From Colias croceus (taxonomy: Eukaryota > Arthropoda > Insecta > Lepidoptera > Pieridae), in assembly GCF_905220415.1 (NCBI RefSeq), contig NC_059537.1, positions 5,555,622 to 5,619,621 of the forward strand: a DNA stretch of 64,000 nucleotides, read 5' to 3'. Position 1 is the first letter of the stretch, and every line of letters begins with the position of its first letter. Below are positions 55,501-64,000 of the stretch, in pieces. A program made the position numbers and the translations under genes. Under the pieces are notes generated by a model, which worked only from the letters and a program-made list of their open reading frames with translations, ran no database searches and was not told the DNA's origin.

Positions 55501-58500
55501 AATACTCTTTTATCTTTTCACTTTCTATCGTCTATTGTGTGAATGATGGGAAATGCATGTTTCAATATATAACTCATTGATTTTATTTCTGAATATACAG
55601 AGTAGTGTAAATAATGTGACCTTTTAAACGTTATTCAAAAATCTTGATCCAGTCTCGAAACAAATTCTAAAACTTCAGTAAGTCAACTAAAACTTTCCTC
55701 ACTTTTCTTAAGCTCGTTGCTAAATATAAAATTTGGCCCACATCGTACAAATTGAAGTTCATTTTTTCGCGAGCACTAATATGCTGCGTTATTGAGCTAC
55801 ATAAAAGTTTATTTACACCAATTTTCAAAAAATTTAAATATTACATCTTCTTGATAACGTAGTAAATAATTACCTGTATGTGGTATTCTGGAACCACCTC
55901 GCGGATGAAACCCAACGCCTTGAGAGTTGCTCAAAGATGTGAAACTGAAGAACGCCAAGAACTGAGACCTCACCGTTGTTTCGGTGATTCTAAAATTAAA
56001 TACAACGTTTAAAACTAAATATTGATGAACATTGTATATCAATTAATAGTCTTGTAAGTTATTATTTTCGACTTCGACCTAGTTATCGACAACCTATACT
56101 AAAGTTTTAAACGTGAAATAACTATTCAGTTGTTATTGTTCTTTAATTTAAGACTTAAGTTCTTTAAGACTAATAAATTCATTCCTAATAATATAAGCTT
56201 AACTTCTTGGATTTCAGGTCAAAGTTTCAACTTCTTAGACAAATTCAACAAATTTGATTGTTTCGTTCTCAAATCTGTTCTGTAATAATCTGTTTAATAT
56301 ATTATTTTGTTCATTGTATGATTTATATAAGTACATTTTAATTTTAACTCGCTATAATAATCCATTACAAACAAAAACAATTATATCAACTAATTGCTTT
56401 AAAAAATCCGAGTGCCGTAAATAATCGCGATACGCAACTTCAAATCATGTCCATAAATTTCAGGTCACGCACATCGAATAAAATCTGCAACAATATCAGA
56501 ATTATCCGTTCTGATTAATCGATAAACAATAGTCATAATCACTGTTGATCTCCAGTGGGTAGTTCATAATATTGACTAAACACCCGACATCTAGCTGCGG
56601 CCTGATACGAATAACAATGATGTAACGTGAATTCGAAACCGCTCTATTTGTGTTTCTGGGGATATTTAAGTACAATATCGTAATTAATGCCAGTCGAATA
56701 GTACTTGTATTTTATACGTTATAATGGGTAATGATATCTTCCAGGAATCTGAGAACTTTAATTTGAAGAATATAAATTCCAAGAAGAGGTGAAAATTAAA
56801 CGATTATTTCATTTAAAGTCAATGAGTCTCTCTCGTTATTTGAATAATAGGACAAATTAAAGGCGCGACGCGAAGATTTTTAAATTAAGTATCCAAATTT
56901 ATACGTTCTATGAACCTAAACTTCTTTTATTTATACGATATCTGAAATAGTGGATAAATAGAGCTTTTTACCTTTGTATATCAGAATCTAAGTTTGTTAA
57001 CATTAAACTCAGTGACGATTTAACTAAATACTCTCTGTAAAGAAATAATTGTACAAATCCTTACTTAAAGTCAAGAACTGAAGCTCCATGATCAGCGAAG
57101 AGCACCACAGGCGGCGTGTATCTCTCGTTGGCGCCACATAACCTGGTTTCCGCAGCCCCAGTCGCGTCCTGCACGGCACTCGCACCGCCCAGTTGCAACC
57201 AACCGCCCACGCAACTAAACAATTAGAATGAAATGTCACAGTTCAAGGAATACCCAATAATAATGTCATATTTCAAGGAATAAACAGTATGACAAGTTCA
57301 TAAGTGCCAGATATATTGATATTATATTATTATATTGACAGATTCCAACCTACGTTTCTTTGGGACAGGACTTATGGCTGTTTCAATACAAATAGAATGT
57401 AAAATAGGAGCAAATACAAAAGAAATATTATACTGGTTTTAAACGAGTCGTTTATCTGTAAGCGGCACCTTGGCTTATGTTATACTTATAACACACTAGC
57501 TGTTCCGCGCGGTTTCACTCCTGTTGGCCGTAGCGTAAAGATATACAGCCTATAACCATCCTCGATAAATGGGCTATCTAACACCGAAAGCATTTCGGTG
57601 CTAAACAAACAAACAAACTATGTACCCGTTCACTCTTTCAAGCTGTTTAAACTGATAATATAGCGCATCCAAAAATAAAAGAAAAGCGAGAAAGAAAATA
57701 ATAATTCTTAGCTAAGACGCTTAATATCTGCCTCATCTTATCCTATTAAACTATTATGTTCAACCTTTACTTACTATTTACATTTCTGCAAAAAAGATTA
57801 ACTAAGAAATATAAAGGTATTATGCCATAATATAAACCTTTTTAATCCCTCATAAAAGTACGTTACGTCGGCGTATAATTCACTATTGACATAGCGTGTG
57901 TAGTTTAAGGTCAGGCGTCCTCAATAGTCTCATAGCCAGAGTGGATTACACGACCTTCCCAGCCACTTATTTTCTTTTGTTACTTAGCTTATTAAAAGTA
58001 GGTACCTCACCTTCTATAAGCTTCTTAGAAAATAAGACTCAAAAGAATCGTGTATCTTTTGATGTGCTGTAGACGGTTTTGCGTTTTATAAATAAGGTGT
58101 GCATGAATGTCCATGTTTGTAAGAACCACGGTTCTGATAAAAACAAAATAGAAATAGATGTAATTAAAATTTTATTAAATTAATTTGTATGTTGATGTTA
58201 GAGCTACTTGGTGTAAAGAGCTTTTCATACGCGTATTTTTATTGTTGGTTGCGATATTCGTTGTTTGATAAATTATGCCATTTTGTTACAATTATAAATT
58301 CCCTGTGTTGTTAATTGTTATATTGTTAATATTGCACTTGAGTTGAGTCTGAGTTTATCTCCCATTATTAAGAATGTCAACAAGAAATATAAAGTTAAAG
58401 ATGCATAAGTTGAACTCGTATTTAGTATAGTTTCCGAGTTGAATCCCAGCAAATCAAGATAAGCATGAAAGTGTAGCTTAGCTAGTGAACATAAGATAGC

Positions 58501-61500
58501 AGACTTAGCAAACTTACTGCTATGGATTGAGGTAATAAGACTACTTATTTATTCGTGAGCCCACTTACACTGGTTAGAGAAAACGGTTGCGATAGTTAAG
58601 GAGTTTATGGTTCGGGCGTAACTTATAACGTAGTGGAATTTGTTTAACGAGATATTTCTACTATGAATATGTAGAATCACAGACTAATAATAATACCTAT
58701 ACTACGTGTAGCATAAACTAAATGTTGTATGCATAAAAAAAACTTACTTTATTATAAAATAGCTATTATAATTGAATTTTATAAAGCAACTGACGTGTTT
58801 AAAATCCTTTGTCTCTTTTTTTTGTTTTAAGTTTTCAATAGCAAGTAACTCTACTTTTTCATCCAAATCAATATCATTAGGTATTTATTTAAAAAAAGAA
58901 CCATGTAACCTATAAGTATAGGTACCATCATAAAAAGTAGTGCATCAAGCATTTTGCTATATGCATCCGATATTTTATTTGAAATTCAAAGGCATGGCAA
59001 TGTGACACGGAAGACGAGAAGCTAAAGGTCAGGGACTTACATTGAGTCGAGGATAAGTTAAGCGGCGTGCCTTATCAACAGATCAAGGGGAATGGACAAC
59101 AGGCTCTTAGAATCGTTATAGGAATATAGGGTAAATGTTAAAGCATTCGCAGAATTGATTTCTCATACAACTGAGTTAATATTTACTTTTATTTCAATAA
59201 CATTATTTTTACTAACTAATTTGAAATGGTATCAAAAATCAATGAGTATCATATGGAGAGTAATCTCAAGATTCCTCTACCCTTTTTAACTCTTTTACTA
59301 GGTAATTCTAAGTATTATCATATATATTTCGTTTTTCATTTAAAATATTAATAATTACAATAGTAATTAGATTACGCCGATCGTCTCAATAAAATACTAC
59401 ATGTAGGATAAATTATATAATGGCAAAAAAGGAATTAAAAATGTGTTTGACTTAACAATTTATTCATCTTCAGCACCGTATTTGCAAACAAGAAACGACG
59501 AGGGTCGCATTACGACATATTCAATTTGACGGGACATTGATTACAAGTAGTATCTGCGGGATTCTAGGGTTCTCTTATAATTCCGTCCACTCCACGCTTG
59601 TTTTACAATCTCTTACAGATGGACATAAATTGATTTGACAGAAACCAGTAAGTAGGCACTCACTTCAAAATTAGGTCTCATTAAAATACACGATCAATCC
59701 TTAAAAAAAGTATGATGAAATCACAGCTTTATATAATAGAAAATGGAAAACTCAATAGACATAAAATATAACGTAGAAAATAAAACGCTGTAGATTTAAT
59801 CCTAGAGCTATACGTAGTATATTATTATTAGTCTGTGCTAGAGCTTTTTTCTACGATAAACTACACACAGTAACACATGTGACTTGTTTTAATAATTAAC
59901 TAATGGGATAATTCTTCATCAATCCTACATTATCACGCCTTAATATAAAAAAAATTTCTAACATATACGCTAGAAAAGTAGATTCATTTGAACGCCTCGG
60001 TAACACCTACACCGTAAGCGCCTTGTTATTATAATATAAAATTATTATTTTTGACGTGACAACGTCTTATAATTCGATAAAGCCGGCTGCACGCACGAAA
60101 AAACATGACTCATGCGGCGTTACCTCGCTCTGAGGCGTTCCATGTAAGGCTTGGCTTGCGAGCGAGAGCGCGGAACGAGTGACAAAGAAGCACAATCGGA
60201 CGTTGTCACGTTCAACTATCGTCAGTAAACCGACTTTACAGACAACCAATTTTTTTTCCTTTCAATAAAAGTACTTACCTAGTACCATTAAATCTTCCCA
60301 CAGAAACCAGCCTGTATATTTGAATCTCGACCCGCTGCCCTGCATCAGGTTGCAGGAGGTACGAGCACGCACCAGGCCCTTCGATGGATGGCGACTTGAT
60401 TTGTCCAAAGGTTTTACCCGACTTGCTCTTCAGAATACGGGAATCGATTGTGATGTTGCACACTATGAAAAAATAATCGATAGTTAATGCGAATACATTG
60501 AAAAACATCATGTAGGTAGTAAAAATGTAATAGATTTTCAATTAATGTTCCTAACTTTGATTAGAAACTAATAAAACTGACCATGTTATTATATTCAGAT
60601 CGTGTCGGCTACTCACTATAAAATCATTCAAAGTTATTCGAACTTAAGTTAAAATCAGCTTTACAACGATATCACGTAAAGTCCGTTAGGCAAAGATCAG
60701 ACATGGAGAGCGCATAAATGGATTTTCTGCACTGTATGTGATAAATCCCAAATCAGCTAACGTATCATTTATCGCTGTTTAGTATAAAAGTGCTATCTTT
60801 GCTTTTAATGCTTTTAACGATATTGGACGTAAAAATTATCGAAGATTTTTAGGCACATTCGACTTTTCGCAGAGCTGCTACAAAGTGCAAAAATAGAAAA
60901 CAAAACTTAGATATCATTTCTAATGGAATATATTTATAATACAAGAAAATTGTCAGCACTTCTTTTCACATCACAAAAAAAACACTTAATTAATAACCTC
61001 AATATTCATGCTGCATAAACCATATCGTTTGTGGAAGCATAATATTAAGTTTCTGATAATGTTATTAATATCCTGCAAAATATTCATACAATATTATATT
61101 AAAGTAATTCGCCCGTATGTAATTTTTCGCATACAAATTTCCGTATTTAATTAGCTTGGAAGGATGAGTAATTTTTTATCTGTTTGAGATTTTACCTTTT
61201 CAATACGAAATACTTTTATACGTAATAAAGTAGAGCCATTTTAATAGGCAACATTTGACAGTTCAACAAAATTCAACAACGTAACCTAGTAACGACGACA
61301 TAGAATAACATGATATTTCGTTTTGTTAGAACTGCACATTTGCTTAACTTTTTTCAATTATGATTACATATTTATAATAATAATGACCGATACAAGTAAT
61401 TTTAAGATTTCATTTTACTGATAAACCATACTAAACATAATAAACAATTTCTGAATTGAAGAACTGACGTCACTACAATTTTGTGTCAATAAACCTTTTT

Positions 61501-62981
61501 TCTTTTTAAATACCAGAGACGTTACTCTAAAAATCGAAATCTGACATCTAGAATCGAATGCATTGATTACTTGTGAATAAAAATCATCATAAATTAATAA
61601 ATTCGATTGACAAATGTTTCAAATCCGTATCGATTAATTCACTTTAATCGATGTTTTTAAGCAGTTTACCTCTCTTCGAAGATAAAATTGATAGACGTCA
61701 AATGTTGCCTATTAAATTGGCTCGACTATATTGTTATTGATCCAGCGCTATAAAAACTACGTAGATAAAGTAAACTTGATCAATAGTTTATATATCCGCG
61801 TTCCATGTATTTTGATCAAATCATATTTTCGTTCGTACTTTCTAGTCCAACCATTTACCATTCAAATCAACTTATAACTTTGGAACTTTCTTTCTTGGCT
61901 TTTATTATGATGATGATATTATCAGGGCATTGGTTGAAGTGTTGTTGTAAGTTTTATATTCTGATTTAAAGTATATTTCTCTCTTCAGAGAACCTATGGA
62001 CTATGATTTTGTCATTACTGATATTGAGTGTGAGCTAGAGTTGGGTTTATAAGTTTGGCAAACTCCATCTCAATAATGACTTCATTCACGAAAGATCATC
62101 AATATTCGATAACATCGACAACGTTAGGAGGGCAATTATTCTAATGAATACAGAGGGAAGTTTGAAAATGTTCCATAATTCCATTAAAATACGTTTTTTC
62201 CGGAAAGTGATTTCCTAGAAATAAGAACAACAAGTTTATGTCTAAATCTTTGCAAAATACCTCACACACGTGTAACAACAATGAAAAAACAAGGTAGCTG
62301 TGAAATGTTAATTTCGTACATTTCTATTTTCTATAGGTTTTTAATTTCCACTTTATGTTTACATATAAGAGACTTTTTAACGGATTTTAAACACTCATTA
62401 TAATATTATGGTTTCGAACACTTTACAGCGATAATGGTAATGGAGAGATTAAAATCCGCAAGACTTTGATACTCGCGAAAAATCGCCCACATGAACATGT
62501 TCTAGAACATTCTGTTATTTTTTACAAAACACCTACTATTGGAACAGTACTGCTCCAGGCCGCACTGCGCGCAGCGTGTGGGCGCTACATCGCCGCACGG
62601 GCACGCGCCGTCGCGCACGCAGCACGCGCACTCCTCGCCGCCGCCCGCGCACGCGCACCCTGTCGACGTCTGTGTCCAGAGGTCCACTTGGCCTGTTTGC
62701 AATTACGTATTTTGTAATTGGATGGTTAAATTACGTTAAATTTATTTTGCAAGGAAATTATTTTTAAGCTGTTTTATTCAACCAAATAAGATTAGGTAGT
62801 TATAGATGAGAAAAGTAGAAGAAAGTGATTAGAGGAAGTGAAAATAAATTTAATCTAAGAAGAGCAGAGAAAAGAAGCATAGCAAGCACATACTGCTACC
62901 GTCAAGAAAAATAGGTGTCCAAGCGATTTGAGCCGTAACAGCATAGACGACGGCTAGCAGCAAGGCCACCGGCTGCCGCAT
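43366..62981 (-). CDS. Secreted or surface-anchored protein with five CUB domains (whole 16-exon gene model)
   Basis: The join from high to low coordinates is 62981-62894, 62692-62537, 60462-60279, 57214-57065, 55989-55874, 53975-53801, 52092-51964, 51574-51432, 51129-50913, 50743-50469, 50360-50179, 49948-49757, 46658-46499, 45721-45597, 45220-45051 and 43555-43366. Every intron is GT-AG, phases agree at all 15 junctions, and there is no in-frame stop before TAA, giving 883 residues. Order: signal peptide (1-17), 10-Cys module (42-79), CUB1 (about 83-210), CUB2 (242-350), CUB3 (403-520), CUB4 (557-707), CUB5 (713-845), Pro/Ala linker, hydrophobic tail (867-879). CUB domains are extracellular beta-sandwiches used in binding, so a secreted or tethered binding role is inferred. 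No protease, EGF, LDLa or kinase domain is seen, which argues against tolloid or cubilin. The N-X-S/T motifs (for example NIT, NVS, NHT, NLT) fit an extracellular protein. I do not recognise a named orthologue. Confidence 0.9.
43556..45050 (-). other. Intron 15 of the CUB gene
   Basis: The last intron, 1.5 kb. An interspersed repeat (43592-43761) lies against its 3' end. The rest is AT-rich, with a moderately mixed stretch at 44040-44340. Confidence 0.7.
43592..43761 (-). repeat. Interspersed repeat next to the exon 16 acceptor
   Basis: It shares with the copy at 13433-13616 the end TACCACGGGCGAAGCCGGGG followed by CGGACC and CTAGT. Its other end (ATCTAATATATAAAAATCAA) is a common terminus of such repeats. 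It lies in intron 15, 36 bp from the acceptor. Confidence 0.75.
45051..45220 (-). CDS. CUB gene exon 15: second half of CUB5
   Basis: The acceptor is TATTATTTAG and the donor is GTAACG (45050-45045). The exon encodes residues 765-820. It has the third CUB cysteine in DKSCSSWNITIHEW and the fourth in YTFCARHKNHTY, with N-glycosylation motifs (NIT, NHT) in both segments. The exon closes in phase 2. Confidence 0.87.
45597..45721 (-). CDS. CUB gene exon 14: first half of CUB5
   Basis: The acceptor is GCATGTGCCAG and the donor is GTATTG (45596-45591). The exon encodes residues 723-764. QQCTWVLDSN and VERQLFIDIS are the classic second-cysteine region of a CUB domain (C-x-W-x-L followed by RQ and a hydrophobic strand). 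An N-V-S glycosylation motif is present. The donor is weaker than the others but keeps the frame. Confidence 0.88.
45722..46498 (-). other. Intron 13 of the CUB gene, CpG-richer
   Basis: A 777-bp intron with a CpG-rich part (46040-46350). It contains a 128-codon open frame on the gene strand (46315-45929) that does not fit the splicing phase and has no recognised domain. Confidence 0.65.
46499..46658 (-). CDS. CUB gene exon 13: end of CUB4, start of CUB5
   Basis: The acceptor is TTTCTTTGTAAAAG and the donor is GTAAGT (46498-46493). The exon encodes residues 670-722. TSLRLEYSVAHYTYASRGF and YAAAYSFN are the last strands of CUB4, and C713 (MCGQRTYTTHSG) opens CUB5. The acceptor at 46659 gives phase 0 and an open frame. 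Another AG about 30 bases further downstream would break the phase, so it was not used. Confidence 0.87.
46659..49756 (-). other. Intron 12 of the CUB gene, with GC-rich islands
   Basis: A 3.1-kb phase-0 intron. It includes two GC-rich patches (47490-47600 and about 48190-48540), which contrast with the AT-rich surroundings and have no supported open frame. A/T homopolymer runs lie at 47255-47300. Confidence 0.7.
49757..49948 (-). CDS. CUB gene exon 12: middle of CUB4 with an extra cysteine cluster
   Basis: The acceptor is CTTCCATAG and the donor is GTAATT (49756-49751). The exon encodes residues 606-669 and is 192 nt, a multiple of three with phase 0 at both ends, so it could be skipped without changing frame. 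Cysteines are at 628, 632, 637, 639, 663 and 665, more than a CUB core needs. The HYHDHIAL...LCGDF part aligns with the usual third-to-fourth cysteine segment. Confidence 0.87.
50179..50360 (-). CDS. CUB gene exon 11: first half of CUB4
   Basis: The acceptor is AACATTTGTAG and the donor is GTAAGA (50178-50173). The exon encodes residues 545-605. C557 and C590 (RLLCTHRF) are the first cysteine pair, with YGLASPAHGG in the place of the SPGYP loop and a His run (HHH) between. An N-Q-S glycosylation motif is followed by a VTIE strand that ends in phase 0 on GAG. Confidence 0.88.
50469..50743 (-). CDS. CUB gene exon 10: second half of CUB3 and acidic linker
   Basis: The acceptor is CTTATAACAG and the donor is GTAAGT (50468-50463). 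The exon encodes residues 453-544. The third and fourth CUB cysteines are C457 (SCRSHIEILEGL) and C491 (LLRVCGP), separated by an Arg/Asp/Gly-rich loop (about 471-485). An N-L-T glycosylation motif precedes the final strand, and an acidic stretch (DEEEF) leads toward CUB4. This is the longest coding exon of the gene. Confidence 0.9.
50913..51129 (-). CDS. CUB gene exon 9: first half of CUB3
   Basis: The acceptor is GACTCTCACAG and the donor is GTAATG (50912-50907). The exon encodes residues 381-452. The first CUB cysteines are C403 (IGCGATIRGYG) and C431 (WRSQCAIHLL), followed by the VVQVSLFNYNL strand. The GYG and SGHFDT segments stand where the SPGYP loop normally lies, so this CUB is somewhat divergent. 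Confidence 0.9.
51432..51574 (-). CDS. CUB gene exon 8: end of CUB2 and linker
   Basis: The acceptor is TTTCGTTCAG and the donor is GTAATC (51431-51426). The exon encodes residues 333-380. YDYNGFLARLEFVE matches the last strands of a CUB domain (the usual form is GF-x-A-x-Y). It then runs into a Pro/Ala/Thr-rich linker (TSGPPPTVVAASPP) before CUB3. Confidence 0.9.
51606..51772. repeat. GC-richer repeat in intron 7
   Basis: The 389-bp intron 7 is largely filled by a GC-richer block. Its two ends share a similar motif (ATAGCTT followed by TATCGCGG), and the centre holds GAAATTCCGTAACG and CACGCTCCCCACTCCG. It looks like an interspersed repeat, but I cannot assign a family. Confidence 0.5.
51964..52092 (-). 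CDS. CUB gene exon 7: second half of CUB2
   Basis: The acceptor is TTGCTATAG and the donor is GTAATT (51963-51958). The exon encodes residues 290-332, with the third and fourth CUB cysteines: C292 followed by TTDYLTL (the C-x-x-D-Y-L motif, whose Asp often helps bind calcium in CUB domains) and C313 in LCSERS. The match to the CUB consensus is strong. Confidence 0.9.
52093..53800 (-). other. Intron 6 of the CUB gene
   Basis: A 1.7-kb AT-rich intron. Around 52690-52920 the base composition is more balanced, but no open frame or repeat is recognised. Confidence 0.7.
53801..53975 (-). CDS. CUB gene exon 6: first half of CUB2
   Basis: The acceptor is TTACATTGTAACAG and the donor is GTAAGT (53800-53795). 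The exon encodes residues 232-289. It carries C233, C242, C248 and C265 and the motif SPGYPGLYPP, the classic CUB signature that follows the first cysteine. A second, almost identical acceptor with a copy of the first exon bases lies 70 bp upstream on the minus strand (exon would start at 54045). That one would shift the frame, so the start at 53975 is preferred. Confidence 0.9.
53959..54071 (-). repeat. Tandem duplication of the exon 6 acceptor region
   Basis: A segment of about 43 bp (53959-54001) recurs 70 bp away (54029-54071) with only a few mismatches. It covers the acceptor, the pyrimidine/AT stretch before it and the first bases of exon 6, so both copies encode a D-x-D-W-L-Y start. 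The distal copy is out of frame with the rest of the exon. Confidence 0.9.
53976..57064 (-). other. Introns 4 and 5 of the CUB gene (exon 5 lies between)
   Basis: Intron 4 is 55990-57064 and intron 5 is 53976-55873. Both are mostly AT-rich. Intron 5 has a moderately GC-richer stretch near 54940-55180 without an open frame of note, and ends in the duplicated acceptor region described separately. Confidence 0.7.
55874..55989 (-). CDS. CUB gene exon 5: end of CUB1 and linker
   Basis: The acceptor is AATTTTAG and the donor is GTAATT (55873-55868). The exon encodes residues 193-231. The FLAFFSFTS strand is the typical last beta-strand of a CUB domain, and the rest (HPRGGSRIPHT) is a basic linker to CUB2. 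The exon has no cysteine. Phase changes from 2 to 1 and stays open. Confidence 0.88.
57065..57214 (-). CDS. CUB gene exon 4: second half of CUB1
   Basis: The acceptor is TTGTTTAG and the donor is GTAAGG (57064-57059). The exon encodes residues 143-192. It contains the third and fourth CUB cysteines, C144 (SCVGGWLQL) and C169 (RLCGAN), in the usual C-x-x-x-W...L-C-G arrangement, then a DHGASVLDF strand near the C-terminal end of the domain. It is joined in phase 2 to both neighbours. Confidence 0.9.
57215..60278 (-). other. Intron 3 of the CUB gene
   Basis: A 3.1-kb phase-2 intron. It contains an interspersed repeat (57495-57663) and otherwise AT-rich sequence. A small GC-richer patch at about 60067-60210 lies just upstream of the exon 3 donor region and has no supported coding role. 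Confidence 0.75.
57495..57663 (+). repeat. Interspersed repeat in intron 3
   Basis: It begins ACTAGCTGTTCCGCGCGGTT and has the ATAAATGGGCTATCTAACAC and (AAAC)n segments. It is the same subfamily as the copy at 5405-5602. Confidence 0.75.
60279..60462 (-). CDS. CUB gene exon 3: first half of CUB1
   Basis: The acceptor is TTTTTTCATAG and the donor is a consensus GTAAGT (60278-60273). The exon encodes residues 82-142, starting with the first CUB cysteine (C83, followed by NITID) and including the second (C114, in ACSYLLQP). It ends with a possible N-glycosylation site (N-G-T). The spacing of C83 and C114 and the following hydrophobic strand fit the first half of a CUB fold. Confidence 0.9.
60463..62536 (-). 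other. Intron 2 of the CUB gene, with an inverted-repeat element
   Basis: A 2.1-kb AT-rich intron. It holds a MITE-like element (61229-61729) and, near its 5' end, a 22-base sequence at about 62370 that is also present near 8480. No other coding signal is seen. Confidence 0.75.
61229..61729. mobile_element. MITE-like element with inverted ends in intron 2
   Basis: The sequence TTTAATAGGCAACATTTGAC and flanking bases at about 61229-61261 recur inverted at 61697-61729, with two mismatches over about 30 bp. The interior of about 435 bp is AT-rich without a frame. The element is probably a non-autonomous DNA transposon; the target duplication is not clear. Confidence 0.5.
62537..62692 (-). CDS. 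CUB gene exon 2: ten-cysteine N-terminal module
   Basis: The acceptor follows TTGCAAACAG and the donor is GTAGGT (62536-62531). The exon encodes residues 30-81. Ten cysteines lie at 42, 44, 51, 53, 54, 60, 62, 70, 73 and 79, with CxC, CxCC and CxxC spacings and several Gly between them. It is too short for EGF, and I cannot assign it to a named cysteine-knot family. The alternative donor GTGTTT eight bases downstream would break the phase with exon 3, so GTAGGT is preferred. The exon is strongly GC-rich against an AT-rich background. Confidence 0.85.
62693..62893 (-). other. Intron 1 of the CUB gene
   Basis: A short phase-1 intron between the signal peptide exon and the cysteine module. It contains only AT-rich, purine-rich sequence. 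Confidence 0.8.
62894..62981 (-). CDS. CUB gene exon 1: start codon and signal peptide
   Basis: The ATG at 62981 sits in a good context (ACC before it) and opens residues 1-29: M-R-Q-P, then a hydrophobic core (VALLLAVVYAV) and a likely cleavage site after T-A at residue 17, before Q18. The exon ends in phase 1 at a GTATGT donor (62893-62888). The upstream leader is GC-rich. This start is chosen because it gives a textbook signal peptide directly ahead of the cysteine module. Confidence 0.88.
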
Positions 62982-63098
62982 GGTGCGCGCGGGCAGTCAC
63001 CGCGCACGCGCCGCCTCGCGCCCGCCTCGCCTTCGCATTGGCGCACGACTCACACCCGAACAAAAAAATAAAAAACCGAAGATGCCTCGATACGCATG

Positions 63099-63103
63099 AC
63101 TGA
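63099..63103 (-). promoter_or_regulatory. Possible arthropod initiator (TCAGT) of the CUB gene
   Basis: A TCAGT motif, the insect initiator consensus, lies about 120 bases upstream of the ATG, just ahead of a GC-rich leader (62982-63050). There is no clear TATA box at the right distance. This is a motif match only; a non-coding first exon further upstream is equally possible. Confidence 0.2.
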
Positions 63104-64000
63104 CTTCAACCTCTAAAGCTTTTATTGTTACAACGGAGCTAGTTTATCGAGGTTTTATTACAAATCTTTCCGATCTTCCTCTTTCCATTTGATTTCGTTT
63201 CGCATTTCGGCCGGCGCGTTGTCTGAAACAAAGTAATATTCCCGTTATTGGCGAATCTTATATTTATTGCATACTGTTTTTTGCAGTCGACTTCTCATAT
63301 TTTCTTGTGTTATGGTTGGGACTTATTTAAAAGAAAATAACTCTTGTCTTTACACAGCCTTCACATATCCACATCACAGATAATAAGTAGGTACTATAAC
63401 AGGTTACTATACCTACTAAATCCGCATAATAAACTTGATAGTAAATAGAATCTTAGATTTTGAAAATTATGCATACAGTCTGAACGGAACAAAAAAATTA
63501 TAGATATTATACTATACATTACATTATTCACCCTTATTTAGAAAATTTTAATCTAATGGCCTTTACCTAACAAGTGAAAGATTTCTATGAAAACCGAGAT
63601 TAAAACTTATTATGGCGCTTAAAAGTATAAAAACACATAGTATACAAATACAAAGTAGCAGTAAATTGCATTAAATCTATATAAGTAAAGCATAACTCGA
63701 TTGCAAATATCAAGTTTCCACAAAAATTAACAGGATCAAAACAATAAGGATAGTCGCAACTTGAACATAAAACCAACGAAGGTGAGAAGACCTGCGCTCT
63801 ACAAAATTTTACCGCCTTAAAAATCGATATCAAGTAATTGGGAAATTCCACAAGAAAATTCGGACTTTTAGTAGCCGGTTCACAAATATATAAGGGAAAT
63901 AAACTTTGCGCAGATTTAAGATGCTAAGTGAGCAAATTGGATCTTTATTACACACTTTTAATTTTAATTTGAAGTGTATTTTGTAAATGTTCAATGCTTA
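63104..64000. other. Upstream flank of the CUB gene
   Basis: AT-rich sequence without a supported gene or repeat. It may hold the rest of the promoter or a non-coding first exon of the CUB gene. Confidence 0.5.

Noticed and set aside
62466..62767. Several plus-strand frames over the cysteine-rich exon
   Set aside because: These are antisense shadows of the GC-rich exon 2; the minus-strand reading joins the neighbours in phase.

Overview
This window looks like nuclear DNA of a moth or butterfly (Lepidoptera). The background is strongly AT-rich. It carries many copies of short interspersed repeats whose ends read like CCGCGGCTTCGCCC and TTTATAATATTAGTATGG, which are typical of lepidopteran genomes. 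Coding sequence is split into small, GC-richer exons with canonical GT/AG splice sites. I see no bacterial-style operon, rRNA cluster, CRISPR array or intact autonomous transposon.

One gene can be supported with confidence. It lies on the minus strand, with its start codon at 62981 and stop codon at 43366, and has 16 coding exons over 19.6 kb. I built the model exon by exon from splice sites and reading phase. All 15 junctions keep the frame, giving 2652 nt (883 codons to the last residue plus a stop). The protein has a signal peptide, a short 10-cysteine module, five CUB domains in a row (three clear, the fourth divergent and extra-cysteine-rich, the fifth good), a Pro/Ala-rich linker and a short hydrophobic C-terminus that suggests a GPI anchor or membrane attachment. 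It is therefore a secreted or cell-surface multi-CUB protein. I do not recognise an orthologue with a known function, so no symbol is given.

Layout. Positions 1-43365 form a 43-kb stretch without a convincing gene: AT-rich DNA with foldback and MITE-like inverted-repeat elements (7048-7514, 7982-9061, 23349-23893, 26824-27001, 42574-42704), a cluster of one repeat family between 11.3 and 16.5 kb, microsatellites, a tRNA-derived SINE relic near 38.0 kb, and two perfect short hairpins. Positions 43366-62981 hold the CUB gene, and its introns carry more repeats. Positions 62982-64000 hold the putative promoter side and AT-rich flank.

The most interesting points are the uncharacterised CUB protein with its cysteine-rich N-terminal module, a tandemly duplicated 3' splice site at exon 6 that would give a frameshifted isoform, an interspersed repeat lying about 36 bp upstream of the last acceptor, and several large inverted-repeat elements, one with arms that are identical over 146 bp.
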